From NCBI RefSeq assembly GCF_040147005.1, contig NZ_JAMSHO010000001.1:3472001-3536000 (forward strand): a stretch of 64,000 bases of DNA, in the 5' to 3' direction. Source of the DNA: Halomonas sp. H10-9-1. Lineage in GTDB: Bacteria; Pseudomonadota; Gammaproteobacteria; Pseudomonadales; Halomonadaceae. Shown in pieces: positions 23,899 through 32,266 of the stretch. The notes beneath the pieces were generated by a model. That model searched no databases and was not told where the DNA came from. It saw nothing but the letters and a program-made list of their open reading frames with translations. The first letter of the stretch is position 1. Every line of letters starts with the position of its first letter. The translations under genes and the position numbers were made by a program.

Positions 23899-24162
23899 GT
23901 GATGCCACTGGCATCACCTCGAAGTCCTCTTCGACATCGCCGCCCAATTGATGCCACTGGCATCACCTCGAAGTCCTCTTCGACATCGCCGCCCAAGTGA
24001 TGCCACTGGCATCACCTCGAAATCCTCTCCGGCATCGCCGCCCAAGTGATGCCACTGGCATCACCTCGAAGACCTCCTCGGCATCGCCGCCCAAGTGATG
24101 CCACTGGCATCACCCCAGAGGACTCCTCGGCACCGCTGCCCAGGTGATTCCAGTGGAATCAC
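23899..24162. repeat. Iteron-like array: six 49-bp repeats with a 19-bp palindrome each
   Basis: Palindromes start at 23899, 23948, 23997, 24046, 24095 and 24144, exactly 49 bp apart. The core is GTGATGCC-ACT-GGCATCAC. In the sixth copy both arms change together (GTGATTCC-AGT-GGAATCAC), and it overlaps the stop of the TIGR03761 gene. The spacers are nearly identical in copies 1-2 (with a second inverted repeat TCGAAG/CTTCGA) and drift later. 49 is not a multiple of three, and no frame crosses the array. Looks like a binding array for a dimeric protein, as in replication iterons or partition centromeres. Confidence 0.9.
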
Positions 24163-24908
24163 GTCGAGGGAGCGTCTCCTGGCTCCCCAGCGGAAGGCGG
24201 TGAGTCTCCTTTCGACTCGCCTTCGCCACTGGCCACCCGGGAATCCGCCGGCTTGGCAATCGGCGGTGCAAACTCGCTGCGCCGTTTGCCGGAGAGCACA
24301 TCGTCAGGCAGTGCACCGAACTTCTCGATGGCATTTCGGGCCTTGGCATTGTTGGCGGCAAAGTCGTCCCTGGTGGCGCCGCTGACGCCGGGGTACTTCT
24401 GGGTGCTCGCGCAAAGGCTGCGCAGGAGGTGACCACCCACCCGGACGTACTCCTCCATCTGTCGACGGCCAATCAGGGCAATATGGTGGGCGAGCATGAC
24501 GCGCCTGACGAACCGGTCGAAGTCGATCAGCAGGCGCAGGGCGAGCCAGCCGTGCTGGCCGCCGGTATAGACGGGAATCTTGAGGGGCTGCTGGTTGAGG
24601 TTCTCTTCCACGTCCAGCTCTGGCGGCAGCTGAGCCAGCAGGCTATCCAACTCCTGGAGGCGCTGGTCCAGCTGAGTTCGCGTCTCGGCAAGCTTGGCAT
24701 CCAGCTGCAGCAGCCAGTGATCCGCGTATGGGTCATCCTTGGCGGCGTTCTGCTTGATCGCGCCGCAGATCAGCAGGAACTGCCGCATACCGATTATCTG
24801 CGGACGTCCTGTCTCGACGCCTCGTCCCTTCCAGATCCGTGCGGCGTGGTGGGTATGAAGCGTCAGCTCGATCTTGCTGCGCAGTGCTCCCAAGCGATCA
24901 ACGGCCAT
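24159..24908 (-). CDS. ICE protein TIGR03761 family
   Basis: 249 residues. Begins MAVDRLGALRSKIELTLHT and has GRQMEEYVRVGGHLLRSLC, ending in a Ser/Gly/Pro tail. TIGR03761 (PFL_4669-type) proteins lie between STY4528 and DUF3158 in this class; function unknown, probably in ICE maintenance. No signal or membrane segment. A GAGGG nine bases before the ATG may serve as the ribosome site. Its stop codon lies inside the last palindrome of the repeat array. Confidence 0.87.
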   Translation of the reverse strand: MAVDRLGALRSKIELTLHTHHAARIWKGRGVETGRPQIIGMRQFLLICGAIKQNAAKDDPYADHWLLQLDAKLAETRTQLDQRLQELDSLLAQLPPELDVEENLNQQPLKIPVYTGGQHGWLALRLLIDFDRFVRRVMLAHHIALIGRRQMEEYVRVGGHLLRSLCASTQKYPGVSGATRDDFAANNAKARNAIEKFGALPDDVLSGKRRSEFAPPIAKPADSRVASGEGESKGDSPPSAGEPGDAPST

Positions 24909-24990
24909 GTCGCGTTGCCCTCATGCTGATGTGTGTCCGCGGTACGGCAGGCACTGTCAATCAGTTGATGCGGGGAAGACAGGGGAATCG

Positions 24991-26346
24991 TTAATGGCCG
25001 CTGAGTGGGTTTTTCCCGGCCGATGGCCACAACCCCAGCGAGCGCAGACACTGCTCTCGGGCGGCTTGGGCTTCCTCGGGCGAGGTGGTGCTCGGCTCGG
25101 CAATCGACGGCTCCGCTGTCCGGGGGGAGGACGGCGGTACGCTTCGAGCTGCCGGCCGCTCGGCGGCGGCGGAAGCCCCCTGTGGCGCCCTCCCCACCCG
25201 GCGCTTCGCCTGAGCCTGGGCATAGCCGGTCGCCACGAACTCGCCGCCGATGGCTCGCTTGATCAGCCCTCGCAGGAAGCCCTTGGGGTTTCGCACCGAG
25301 CCACCGCTCACGCGCCCTGCCGCCTCGTCGAGAATCGCCTGCTGGGTGTCGCCGGCCAGGTCCGCCATGAGGAGCTGAGTGGCCTGACGCTCGCTCTCAT
25401 CCATCGCGAGACATGCCGGCCAGTGCAGGTTCACGGCTGGGTTACCTGTAGGTTTTACACAGTGTGAAGTACGTACTGTACGGGAAGAACTGCCCGAGTT
25501 TTCATCGAGAACCGCCTCGACAGCCCGGTAAGCCTTTGATTCCATACTTAGTTCTCTCTGGAAACCAGGGCAGTTCTCTCGGCTCACTCGGCCGGGTTCT
25601 CGCTGAGAACTCGGCTGCCTGCCCTGGTTTTTGCCCTGGTTCTTCTGCTCAATCGCGGCGGAGAACTGGGCAGAATCATGCCTGGCAGGCGACCGGCGCT
25701 GGGCCTGCCTGGACCGAGAGGCCATGGTATCGAGACGCGTCGGCAGCTCATGCAGGGCCCCGGCTTCCTGGAGCTCCTCGAGCACCATGGTAGCGACGGC
25801 CTTAACCACCTTGTTCTGATGATCCAGGCAACGACACACGTACTCCACGTAGTCTGCATCCAGCACCGAAGCTTCTGCGGGCGAGAGCGGCTCGTCGTGC
25901 AAGATATAGACGTTGCCGATAATGCGGCCGTTCTGCGCGTTGCGCGCCCGGTGACCGAGACTGACCCAGCGGGTCAGACGAAGCACAGCGATAACGCGGG
26001 CGACCGTGGCCCTCGACGCCTTCTGGCCCGGCGCCCCCCGCAGCAAGGGCTGCAGTTCGTCGTAGGTCGGCACCGCGGTGGTTCGGTCCGGATTGACCAG
26101 CATGCGCATCATCTGCCAGCCAAGCTTGTCGACGTGCCCGAGGCGCGGATCCAGCAGCAGAGACCGCGGCACGGTCTCATGGGGGTTCCCGAAAAACAGC
26201 AATCCATCAAGGTCCGAATGTGCGGCCTCGCCGTTCTCAACGGCAGGCGCCGGGGGGTCACCCCGGCGCTGGGTCATCTCGGAAGCCGCCTGGCCAATCA
26301 AGCGATCCAGCCCCTGCCGCGTGGCATCGCGCAGCTGCACCATCAC
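24991..26346 (-). CDS. STY4528-family ICE replication protein
   Basis: 451 residues. N-terminus GLDGLLFFGNPHETVPRSLL-like segment (about 45-65), then KLGWQMMRMLVNP and a winged-helix-like region with VARVIAVLRLTRWVSLGHRA. The C-terminal third is Ala/Pro/Ser-rich low complexity around a short helical domain (about 320-375). STY4528 proteins of SPI-7 and relatives are annotated as pathogenicity-island replication proteins and lie in this slot. Four-base overlap with DUF2857 upstream. A candidate to bind the repeat array downstream (inference). Confidence 0.85.
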   Translation of the reverse strand: MMVQLRDATRQGLDRLIGQAASEMTQRRGDPPAPAVENGEAAHSDLDGLLFFGNPHETVPRSLLLDPRLGHVDKLGWQMMRMLVNPDRTTAVPTYDELQPLLRGAPGQKASRATVARVIAVLRLTRWVSLGHRARNAQNGRIIGNVYILHDEPLSPAEASVLDADYVEYVCRCLDHQNKVVKAVATMVLEELQEAGALHELPTRLDTMASRSRQAQRRSPARHDSAQFSAAIEQKNQGKNQGRQPSSQREPGRVSRENCPGFQRELSMESKAYRAVEAVLDENSGSSSRTVRTSHCVKPTGNPAVNLHWPACLAMDESERQATQLLMADLAGDTQQAILDEAAGRVSGGSVRNPKGFLRGLIKRAIGGEFVATGYAQAQAKRRVGRAPQGASAAAERPAARSVPPSSPRTAEPSIAEPSTTSPEEAQAAREQCLRSLGLWPSAGKNPLSGH

Positions 26347-26945
26347 CGCTCTCCTTCAGGTGACGCCCACTCTTCGACCGGTGGCGCCGTGCGCGGCTGG
26401 CCGGGGTCGACCCACTGCTTGACCAGGTGCCACACCACCGCCAACGGAATGTCGGTTTCCTCGGCGAGGGTAACCATGCCCTGCAGGTCGTCGGTTGCCT
26501 TGGGGTCCAGGGCGATATGCTGCCAGCGCTCCCAGGCATCATGCTCTGCCTGCTCCGACGGCATCGCCAGCCGCCCCTGGCGCGGTGCAATGCCCAGCAG
26601 CTGACGGCGCGTCGAGCAGTCGTTGCCGGTCAGGCCGAAGAACGCTCCCATCATGCTGACGCTGGCCCCCAACCTCAGGCAGCGATCGATCAGGGTCTCG
26701 CGATCCTGGTCACGATCGATGCGCGCCAGAACGCCGCGTAGTGCGGCGTGATCCACCGAGAAACGCGCTACCACTGGCCCTGCACAGGCCAGCGAGTCGA
26801 TATCGCTCGCTCTCAGCCGCCGCAGGGTACGCAGCTCATCCTCACTGAAGCCGAGAGCCAGCGCACGGCGCATGTTGCCCTCACGAAGAAACCCCATGAC
26901 CTGGCTGAGCAGCGCCTGATTCAGGTTGGCGGAAGAAGAGCTCAT
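26343..26945 (-). CDS. DUF2857-family ICE regulator
   Basis: 200 residues. MSSSSANLNQALLSQVMGFL, then NMRRALALGFSEDELRTLRRL and LRLGASVSMMGAFFGLTGND, which is helix-turn-helix-like as in the FlhC/flagellar-activator-related regulators. DUF2857 genes are constant partners of parB-like and STY4528 genes in PFGI-1-class ICEs and may regulate the element (inference). Overlaps both neighbours by four bases. Confidence 0.83.
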   Translation of the reverse strand: MSSSSANLNQALLSQVMGFLREGNMRRALALGFSEDELRTLRRLRASDIDSLACAGPVVARFSVDHAALRGVLARIDRDQDRETLIDRCLRLGASVSMMGAFFGLTGNDCSTRRQLLGIAPRQGRLAMPSEQAEHDAWERWQHIALDPKATDDLQGMVTLAEETDIPLAVVWHLVKQWVDPGQPRTAPPVEEWASPEGER

Positions 26946-28846
26946 GACTGGGCCTCCTGTTGTCCCTGCAGGTGTTCACGAAGGCGGCGAATCAGCCGCA
27001 CCAGACGGAAAAAACGAAGCAGTACCGCATCGTCCCAGGCACTCTCAGTGCCCTCTTCCCGATGGGTGCCCAGCAGCGCTCCCCACAGGGTGGCATCGGC
27101 GGGGTACTCGGGATTGAGCTCGCCGCGCAGGCTGGCCAGCGCCTGCCAGGCGAAGCGGGCACGGCGGTCGGACGCCTCGGGCAGCGGGTTGAGGTCGAAA
27201 CCGATGCCGTTGTCATCGGCGATCACCACGTCGCTGCCGCCGAAGCCGCCCCAGCGGGCGATGACCTGCACCAGTTCCCGGATACGAATACGCAGTGAGC
27301 GAGGCTCATCCTCGACGCCTTCGATAAACCAGACGTCGGCAATGGGCGGGGTGGTCTCACCGGAGAGCACCGGTGCTGCCAGGGGGGCCAGCTGCTCGAA
27401 GTCGAAGCTGGGCACGCCGAGCTCGCTGGCCAGATGGTGACGGTAGCCGCGCTTCCCTGGAGTCTCTTCCCAGCGGGACTGGGTCAGCCCTTCAAGGCGG
27501 GCAGCACGCTCGGCCTCCGTCCGCGCTGCGCCCTCTGGCCAGTCACCCTCCTCTTCTGCGGGTGCAACCATGGGCTCTGGACCCGCCTCAGATGCCGACT
27601 CGCTGAATACCGGCACCGAGGGAGACGGTGACTCGCTCAGCTGCTGCTTTTCGCGCTCCAGCGCGGCAACCTGCTCACGTAGCCGAAGCAGCTCGGCGCT
27701 CTCTGCTCTCTCATCGTCGGTAGGCGCGTCTCTGCTGAGGGTCCGAGGCGATGGCAGCTGCTCGGCCTGGGGGGCGGATTGAGGCTGAGATTGAGGTTCA
27801 CGGCCAGGATCTGTAGCGGGCACCTTCGCCACCGGCGCGCCGCCCGTAGCGGGCTCGGGCAACGGCGGATAAAGCGAGGGCGGCTGGGCGTCAGGGTCGC
27901 GCATCTGCTGCAGCTCCACGTCCAGGGCCTCGAAGGCCTGGTGCTCTTCCAGGTCCCAGCGTCGCTTGCGGTAGGTGACGATGTTATCGAGGGTCAGCTC
28001 GCAGACGTTGAAGTGCACGCCGGTGTGGTCCGCCAGCATGCCGCACAGCCGATCCACCACCATGCTCCAGTTCATCTCGGTCTGCCCCTCATCATCGAAC
28101 CAGGCCATGGTCTGGTGCCAGGCCTCGCCAAAGCCCTCGGGAGTGACCTCCTCGGTGCAGCGTTCCCAGAGCAGCCGGCAGGCTTCTCGGTAGCTGATCA
28201 GCTTCTCGACCTGAGAGCGGCCCAGTCCGCTGTAGAGGCTGTTGGGCAGGGTGGGCAGCAGGTGCTCGACGGTATAGAGCATCCTGCTGATATGGCTCTG
28301 GGCGACCTGGTAGCCATCCTCGGCCAGGCGCTTGACCAGCTCGCGCTGCGAGAGCGTGTTGCCGCTCTCCTCTTCATACATTGCCCTGGCGTCCACCACA
28401 CCCTTGGCGCGCTCGATCCAGAGCAGCTGGCCGCGGTTGTCGTTCTCGCTGAGGTGTCCCGTCAGCATCTTCACTTCCGACTGCCAGGGTCGGTACAGGG
28501 CATAGAAGGCATGGAAGCGCGACTCACCGGTCTCTTCATAGAGCTCGCGCAGGATCTGCAGGCGGGTATTGCCACCGTCGCAGATGGTGTAGTGCTTCTC
28601 GCCCGGCCGTTGGGTGACCGGGGGCTTGTGCTTGAGGCCCGCGGCACGGATCGACGCCTTGATCTCCTCGTATTTGGGGTTCTGGACCTGCCGGGGGTTG
28701 TGCTCGTAGGGCTTGAGCATGTCCAGGGTGACCCAGACGGCCATCTCCTGGTCGGGCGGGGTCACAGCATCTACGGGCCGCCCCTGACGCTTGGGGCCGG
28801 GCTGCATCAGGCGCTCGCGAAGCTGCTGGTCGGTCGGGCGTTTCAT
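26942..28846 (-). CDS. parB: ParB-like ICE protein (PFGI-1 class)
   Basis: 634 residues. ParB N-terminal domain at about 35-130, with LKPYEHNPRQ and the motif HYTICDGGNTRLQI. A second helical DNA-binding region follows (LSQRELVKRLAEDGYQVAQSHISRML, helix-turn-helix, about 180-205). Then a long Pro/Glu/Ser linker with a coiled coil (about 350-440) and a C-terminal domain. Longer than chromosomal ParB because of the linker, as usual for this ICE class. Probably works with ParA to keep the element in dividing cells or to control it. GAGGAA about ten bases upstream of the ATG. An operator-like palindrome lies 60 bases upstream. Confidence 0.88.
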   Translation of the reverse strand: MKRPTDQQLRERLMQPGPKRQGRPVDAVTPPDQEMAVWVTLDMLKPYEHNPRQVQNPKYEEIKASIRAAGLKHKPPVTQRPGEKHYTICDGGNTRLQILRELYEETGESRFHAFYALYRPWQSEVKMLTGHLSENDNRGQLLWIERAKGVVDARAMYEEESGNTLSQRELVKRLAEDGYQVAQSHISRMLYTVEHLLPTLPNSLYSGLGRSQVEKLISYREACRLLWERCTEEVTPEGFGEAWHQTMAWFDDEGQTEMNWSMVVDRLCGMLADHTGVHFNVCELTLDNIVTYRKRRWDLEEHQAFEALDVELQQMRDPDAQPPSLYPPLPEPATGGAPVAKVPATDPGREPQSQPQSAPQAEQLPSPRTLSRDAPTDDERAESAELLRLREQVAALEREKQQLSESPSPSVPVFSESASEAGPEPMVAPAEEEGDWPEGAARTEAERAARLEGLTQSRWEETPGKRGYRHHLASELGVPSFDFEQLAPLAAPVLSGETTPPIADVWFIEGVEDEPRSLRIRIRELVQVIARWGGFGGSDVVIADDNGIGFDLNPLPEASDRRARFAWQALASLRGELNPEYPADATLWGALLGTHREEGTESAWDDAVLLRFFRLVRLIRRLREHLQGQQEAQS

Positions 28847-28906
28847 CGGCGGTATTCCTCGGTGACGAAGCGGGCAGAGAGAGCGCCGGCTAGCGGCGCC
28901 TGGGTG

Positions 28907-28925
28907 CTGATGACAGTGGCATCAC
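28907..28925. promoter_or_regulatory. Single operator-like copy of the array palindrome before the parB-like gene
   Basis: Minus-strand GTGATGCCACTGTCATCAG differs from the array core at two of 19 positions, with one half-site intact. It lies between the HicA-like gene and the parB-like gene, 60 bases from the ATG. This would fit autoregulation by the protein that binds the array. Confidence 0.6.
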
Positions 28926-29158
28926 TCGTCATTGCGGAACCTCTGCTGCCACTCCGCGCGGCGCAGCTGGGCGCGTGCATTGAGCTCGGCGCGGCGGTCC
29001 TTGGTGGTGAATGAGGTGAAGACCGGCGCACAGCCGGGCTTACTGAACCTCAGGTGCCCGCCGCTGGTTCGCTGCACCTCCCACCCCCGGGTGGCGGCAT
29101 AGCGCACCAGGCGCTGCATCCCCTTGCACCCTCGTGCTGCCGACAGCGACTTACTCAT
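28922..29158 (-). CDS. HicA-like small protein, no HicB partner
   Basis: 78 residues. The pattern GWEVQRTSGGHLRFSKPG, followed by FTSFTTKDRRA, is that of the HicA/YcfA dsRBD-like fold (G-x-H in the loop, then a strand with P-G). HicA toxins cut mRNA and normally pair with HicB; no hicB is adjacent. It overlaps the DUF7673 gene by eight bases, inside the ICE operon. It may be a domesticated RNA-binding protein rather than a toxin (inference). Confidence 0.6.
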   Translation of the reverse strand: MSKSLSAARGCKGMQRLVRYAATRGWEVQRTSGGHLRFSKPGCAPVFTSFTTKDRRAELNARAQLRRAEWQQRFRNDE

Positions 29159-29531
29159 CGTTGGCCTCCTCGATCTCCCAGAAGCGTGTCAGCAAGGCAT
29201 CACCACCCTCGATGAAGGTGTGGATCTCGTGGCCGCTATAGGTGGCCATCTGGATCACCGCGAGAGCATCCGCTTGTAGCGACGCGTCGAGCCCTCGCAG
29301 CCGCTGCATCTCGAAGGGCCAGCGGTAGCCGTTGTAGAGCGCGAGGAGGAGGCGGCGCAGGTGGTGGGACTGGCCGCTGTGGCCCTGTGCCACACGGATC
29401 AGATGCTCGAGGGATGAGAGCCCCTGCTGCTCAGCCTCAAGCTGACGCTGGCGAGTCTCGTTCATGACCTGAGCCAGCGCCTTTGAAAGTCGGGAGCGGG
29501 GCTCGGGTGTGCGCACGCGATACTGGCTCAT
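29151..29531 (-). CDS. DUF7673-like ICE protein
   Basis: 126 residues. SSLEHLIRVAQGHSGQSHHL, then RRLLLALYNGYRWPFEMQRLRGLD, and a helical end with FWEIEEANDE. The G-Q-S-x-x-x-R-R-x-L-L-x-x-Y/W-N core matches the DUF7673 family as I recall it, found in mobile elements beside dnaB/parB genes. No known activity. Overlaps dnaB and the HicA-like gene, so it is part of the parA operon. Confidence 0.7.
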   Translation of the reverse strand: MSQYRVRTPEPRSRLSKALAQVMNETRQRQLEAEQQGLSSLEHLIRVAQGHSGQSHHLRRLLLALYNGYRWPFEMQRLRGLDASLQADALAVIQMATYSGHEIHTFIEGGDALLTRFWEIEEANDE

Positions 29532-30931
29532 GGGGTCACCTCCTGATGCTGCCAGGCCAACGGCTTGAAGCGCGCCGACGCTCCCTGGAACGCCAGGTGC
29601 ACGGTGCCAGTGGGCCCATTGCGCTGCTTGCCCAGAATCAGCTCGGCCAGGCCGTGGCTATCTTCGTTATCGGGGTGATACACCTCGTCGCGGTAGATGA
29701 AGGCGATGAGGTCGGCATCCTGTTCCAGCGCGCCGCTGTCGCGCAGATCAGCCATGCAGGGACGCTTGTTGGGGCGGGTCTCCAGGGAGCGGTTGAGCTG
29801 CGACAGCGCAATCACTGGGGTGCGCAACTCCTTGGCGGTCTCCTTGAGGATGCGGCTGACCTTGCCCACCTCGAGGGTGCGGTTCTCGCTGCCCGGCTCC
29901 TGCAGCAGCTGCAGGTAGTCCACCAGGATCATTGAGGGGCGGCCGAAGCGGCGGGTCATGCGGCGAGCGCGGGCCTTCAGGCTGGAAGCGGTGATGCCCG
30001 AGGCATCATCGATCAAGAGCTTCCCGTCCAGCTGGGTGAGTCGACTGACCGCGGCGGTTACCTTGGGCCAATCCTCGTCTTCCATCTTTCCGGTGCGCAG
30101 CTTCTGCAGGGAGACATTGCCCAGGCTGGCGATCAGCCGCAGCATCAGCTGCGACTCGGGCATCTCCAGGGAGAAGATAAAGACCGGATCGGTAGCCTCC
30201 TCTGCCATCAGGGCATGCTCCGCGAAGCCGAGCCCCATGGCGGTCTTGCCCATGGAGGGGCGGCCGGCCAGGATGATGAGGTCTCCGGGCTGCCAGCCCG
30301 CGGTCATGGCGTCCAGCTCGCTCAGGCCACTCGGGACCCCTGTCACCCCACCCTGTGCATTGAAGGCCTGATCGATGACGTTGATGGCCTCCCCCAGCAT
30401 CTCCTTCATAGAGCTCAGCCGGTCGTGGCGTTCCTCCGTCAGGGCGAAGAGCTTCTGCTCGGCCTCCTCGATCAGCTCGGCGGCCGTGCGGCCCTGGGCG
30501 TTCAGGGCCTGCTGGTTCAGCGTGAAGCAGGTGTGGATCAGCTGCCGCAGTGCATGGCGGTCCTTCACGATCTCGGCATAGGCCGCCACATTGGCCGCGC
30601 TGGGCGTATTGCGAGCCAGCTCGGCCAGGAAAGCGAGCCCTCCCGCCTGCTCCAGCTGGTGGGCTTCCTCCAGTGCTTCGGAGACGGTCACCACATCCAT
30701 CGGCTGGTCGCGCTCGGCCAGCGCCTTGATCGCCTGAAACACCAGGCGATGGCCCTGCTGGTAGAACATCGCCGGCGCCAGGCGGTCGGCGACCTCGTCC
30801 CACATGGCGTTATCCAGCAAGAGACCGCCCAGCACCGACTGCTCCGCCTCCAGGCTGTGCGGCGGCAGATAGCCGGCTTCCGGGCGCTCCTCGGCCACCC
30901 GGAGCTCGACCAGGTTCTCAATGACACTCAT
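29528..30931 (-). CDS. dnaB: Replicative DNA helicase of the ICE
   Basis: 467 residues, normal DnaB length and without an intein. N-terminal domain starts PPHSLEAEQSVLGGLLLD. RecA-like motor with Walker A LAGRPSMGKTAMGL (about 221-234), Walker B ILVDYLQLL, and the motif ALSQLNRSLETRPNKRPCM. The ICE copy probably loads at the element's own origin after excision. It starts inside the parA 3' end (14-base overlap) and its stop overlaps DUF7673. Confidence 0.93.
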   Translation of the reverse strand: MSVIENLVELRVAEERPEAGYLPPHSLEAEQSVLGGLLLDNAMWDEVADRLAPAMFYQQGHRLVFQAIKALAERDQPMDVVTVSEALEEAHQLEQAGGLAFLAELARNTPSAANVAAYAEIVKDRHALRQLIHTCFTLNQQALNAQGRTAAELIEEAEQKLFALTEERHDRLSSMKEMLGEAINVIDQAFNAQGGVTGVPSGLSELDAMTAGWQPGDLIILAGRPSMGKTAMGLGFAEHALMAEEATDPVFIFSLEMPESQLMLRLIASLGNVSLQKLRTGKMEDEDWPKVTAAVSRLTQLDGKLLIDDASGITASSLKARARRMTRRFGRPSMILVDYLQLLQEPGSENRTLEVGKVSRILKETAKELRTPVIALSQLNRSLETRPNKRPCMADLRDSGALEQDADLIAFIYRDEVYHPDNEDSHGLAELILGKQRNGPTGTVHLAFQGASARFKPLAWQHQEVTP

Positions 30932-31784
30932 CGTGGCAGCCTCCCTGCATGGCGGTGGTACTGACCATGGCGTCGATCAGCGGCTGCCACTCGGGGTTGA
31001 GCTCACGGGCCATCGCCTTGACCTGGTCGGCAGCAGAAGGAGACTTGCGGCCGGCAGGCTTGCGCGGCTCGAACTGGTGAGCCGGCAGTCCGGCGCTGGC
31101 CGCCTGTCGGAAGGCGACACCGGCGCGGATGGTGCTCTGCATGACGGTGACGCCCTGCTCGCCGGCAGCGAACATCTCTGCCAGGGTCTGGTGGATGCCC
31201 CGCGCATCGGCGGTTTCATCCAGGCGGTTCACGAGTACGGAAACGGGGGGAACAGAGAGGTGCGTGAACTGGCTAAGCGCCTCAAGGTCGCGCAGCAGGC
31301 CAACGGTGCCGCGCACGAACTCACGGGCTGAGAGCAGCTCGGGGGTGATGGGAGAGAGAGCGTAATCGGAGGCGAGGACCGCCATCTCCAGGGTGATGGA
31401 GCGCGCCCCCTGGGTGTCGATCAGGATTAGGTCATAGTCCGACAGGTTGGAGAGCAGCTGGGCAAGCCGGAAGCGGCCGTCCGGGGCATTGAGCAGCAAC
31501 TGAGGGAGCTGGCCGGCGTGATCGTTGGAGATCACCACATCCAGATTGGGATGGGCCGTCTGCGATATGACGCGATCGGGCGCCGTGTCGCTGAGCGCGA
31601 TCAGCTCATAGGTGCCGCCAGGGGCTTCGGTGCGAAGGGGGTAGTAGCTGGAGAGGGTCGGCTGGCTGTCCAGATCAATGAACAGGACCCTGAGGCCCGC
31701 ATCGGCCAGGAGGCCGCCCAGATTGGCAGTGACGGTGGTCTTGCCGACCCCGCCCTTGGTCGAAATAACAGATACAACGCGCAT
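30918..31784 (-). CDS. parA: ParA-family ATPase of the ICE
   Basis: 288 residues. The deviant Walker A is STKGGVGKTTVTANLGG (residues 8-24), with FIDLDSQPTLS as motif A' and LILIDTQGARS as Walker B, a complete ParA/Soj set. GAGGTGAGG upstream of the ATG. It is the first gene of the maintenance operon and the last gene before the tRNA cluster, as in PAPI-1/pKLC102-like elements where soj marks one end. Acts with the ParB-like protein in stability of the excised or integrated element. Confidence 0.92.
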   Translation of the reverse strand: MRVVSVISTKGGVGKTTVTANLGGLLADAGLRVLFIDLDSQPTLSSYYPLRTEAPGGTYELIALSDTAPDRVISQTAHPNLDVVISNDHAGQLPQLLLNAPDGRFRLAQLLSNLSDYDLILIDTQGARSITLEMAVLASDYALSPITPELLSAREFVRGTVGLLRDLEALSQFTHLSVPPVSVLVNRLDETADARGIHQTLAEMFAAGEQGVTVMQSTIRAGVAFRQAASAGLPAHQFEPRKPAGRKSPSAADQVKAMARELNPEWQPLIDAMVSTTAMQGGCHDECH

Positions 31785-31922
31785 AACCTCACCTCGGTTC
31801 CAGATGGAAACAAGTGTGAGGCTGATGATCTGTCTCTATTTCACGAAGCTGTCAGGTCTACTGACACGCCAGGTGGGGATTCCACTCTTGCTCGTAAGTA
31901 GCTGATTTTGCACTGCTTGAGA
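31785..31922. other. ICE end: parA leader and presumed att junction
   Basis: 138 bp between the parA start and the 3' end of tRNA-Thr. It holds an inverted repeat TGTCAG/CTGACA (near 31849-31865) and, at 31878-31888, GATTCCACT, which equals half of the sixth array palindrome but has no second arm. No direct repeat of the tRNA end is seen inside the window; the other end lies to the left. Confidence 0.45.
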
Positions 31923-31998
<76 letters not shown>

Positions 31999-32044
31999 AA
32001 CGGCCGCACTTGCTACGGCATGGAGGACGCGGTCCTCTCAGCGA

Positions 32045-32076
32045 GAAAGACCGTGAACTCGAGTCCACGGTCTTTC
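32045..32076. repeat. 11-bp perfect inverted repeat between tRNA genes
   Basis: Arms GAAAGACCGTG/CACGGTCTTTC around a ten-base loop with CTCGAG. Lies in the spacer between tRNA-Gln and tRNA-Thr. It may be an RNA-processing hairpin in the tRNA transcript, or a remnant of a mobile repeat. Confidence 0.75.
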
Positions 32077-32093
32077 GAAAACGAGGTTGGCGA

Positions 32094-32168
32094 TGGCTGG
32101 GGTACCAGGATTCGAACCTGGGAATGCCGATACCAAAAACCGGTGCCTTACCACTTGGCGATACCCCA
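32094..32168 (-). tRNA. tRNA-Gln (TTG anticodon)
   Basis: 75 bases with CCA. Acceptor TGGGGTA/TACCCCA with discriminator G, anticodon loop TTTTTGG (anticodon TTG), T-arm GGTTCGAATCC. The U1-A72 acceptor pair is the usual mark of bacterial tRNA-Gln. Confidence 0.93.
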
Positions 32169-32174
32169 GCAGCG

Positions 32175-32250
32175 TGGTGGCCAGAGACGGAATCGAACCG
32201 CCGACACGGGGATTTTCAATCCCCTGCTCTACCAACTGAGCTATCTGGCC
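32175..32250 (-). tRNA. tRNA-Phe (GAA anticodon)
   Basis: 76 bases with CCA. Acceptor GGCCAGA/TCTGGCC, anticodon loop TTGAAAA (anticodon GAA), T-arm GGTTCGATTCC. First tRNA of the leftward Phe-Gln-Thr transcript, 17 bases after a consensus-like promoter. Confidence 0.93.
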
Positions 32251-32266
32251 CTTGCCAACGGTGCGT

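Noticed and set aside
23899..24162. CRISPR array
   Set aside because: The units are near-identical through their whole 49 bp, so there are no unique spacers, and no cas gene is nearby. The palindrome and co-varying arms fit a protein-binding array.
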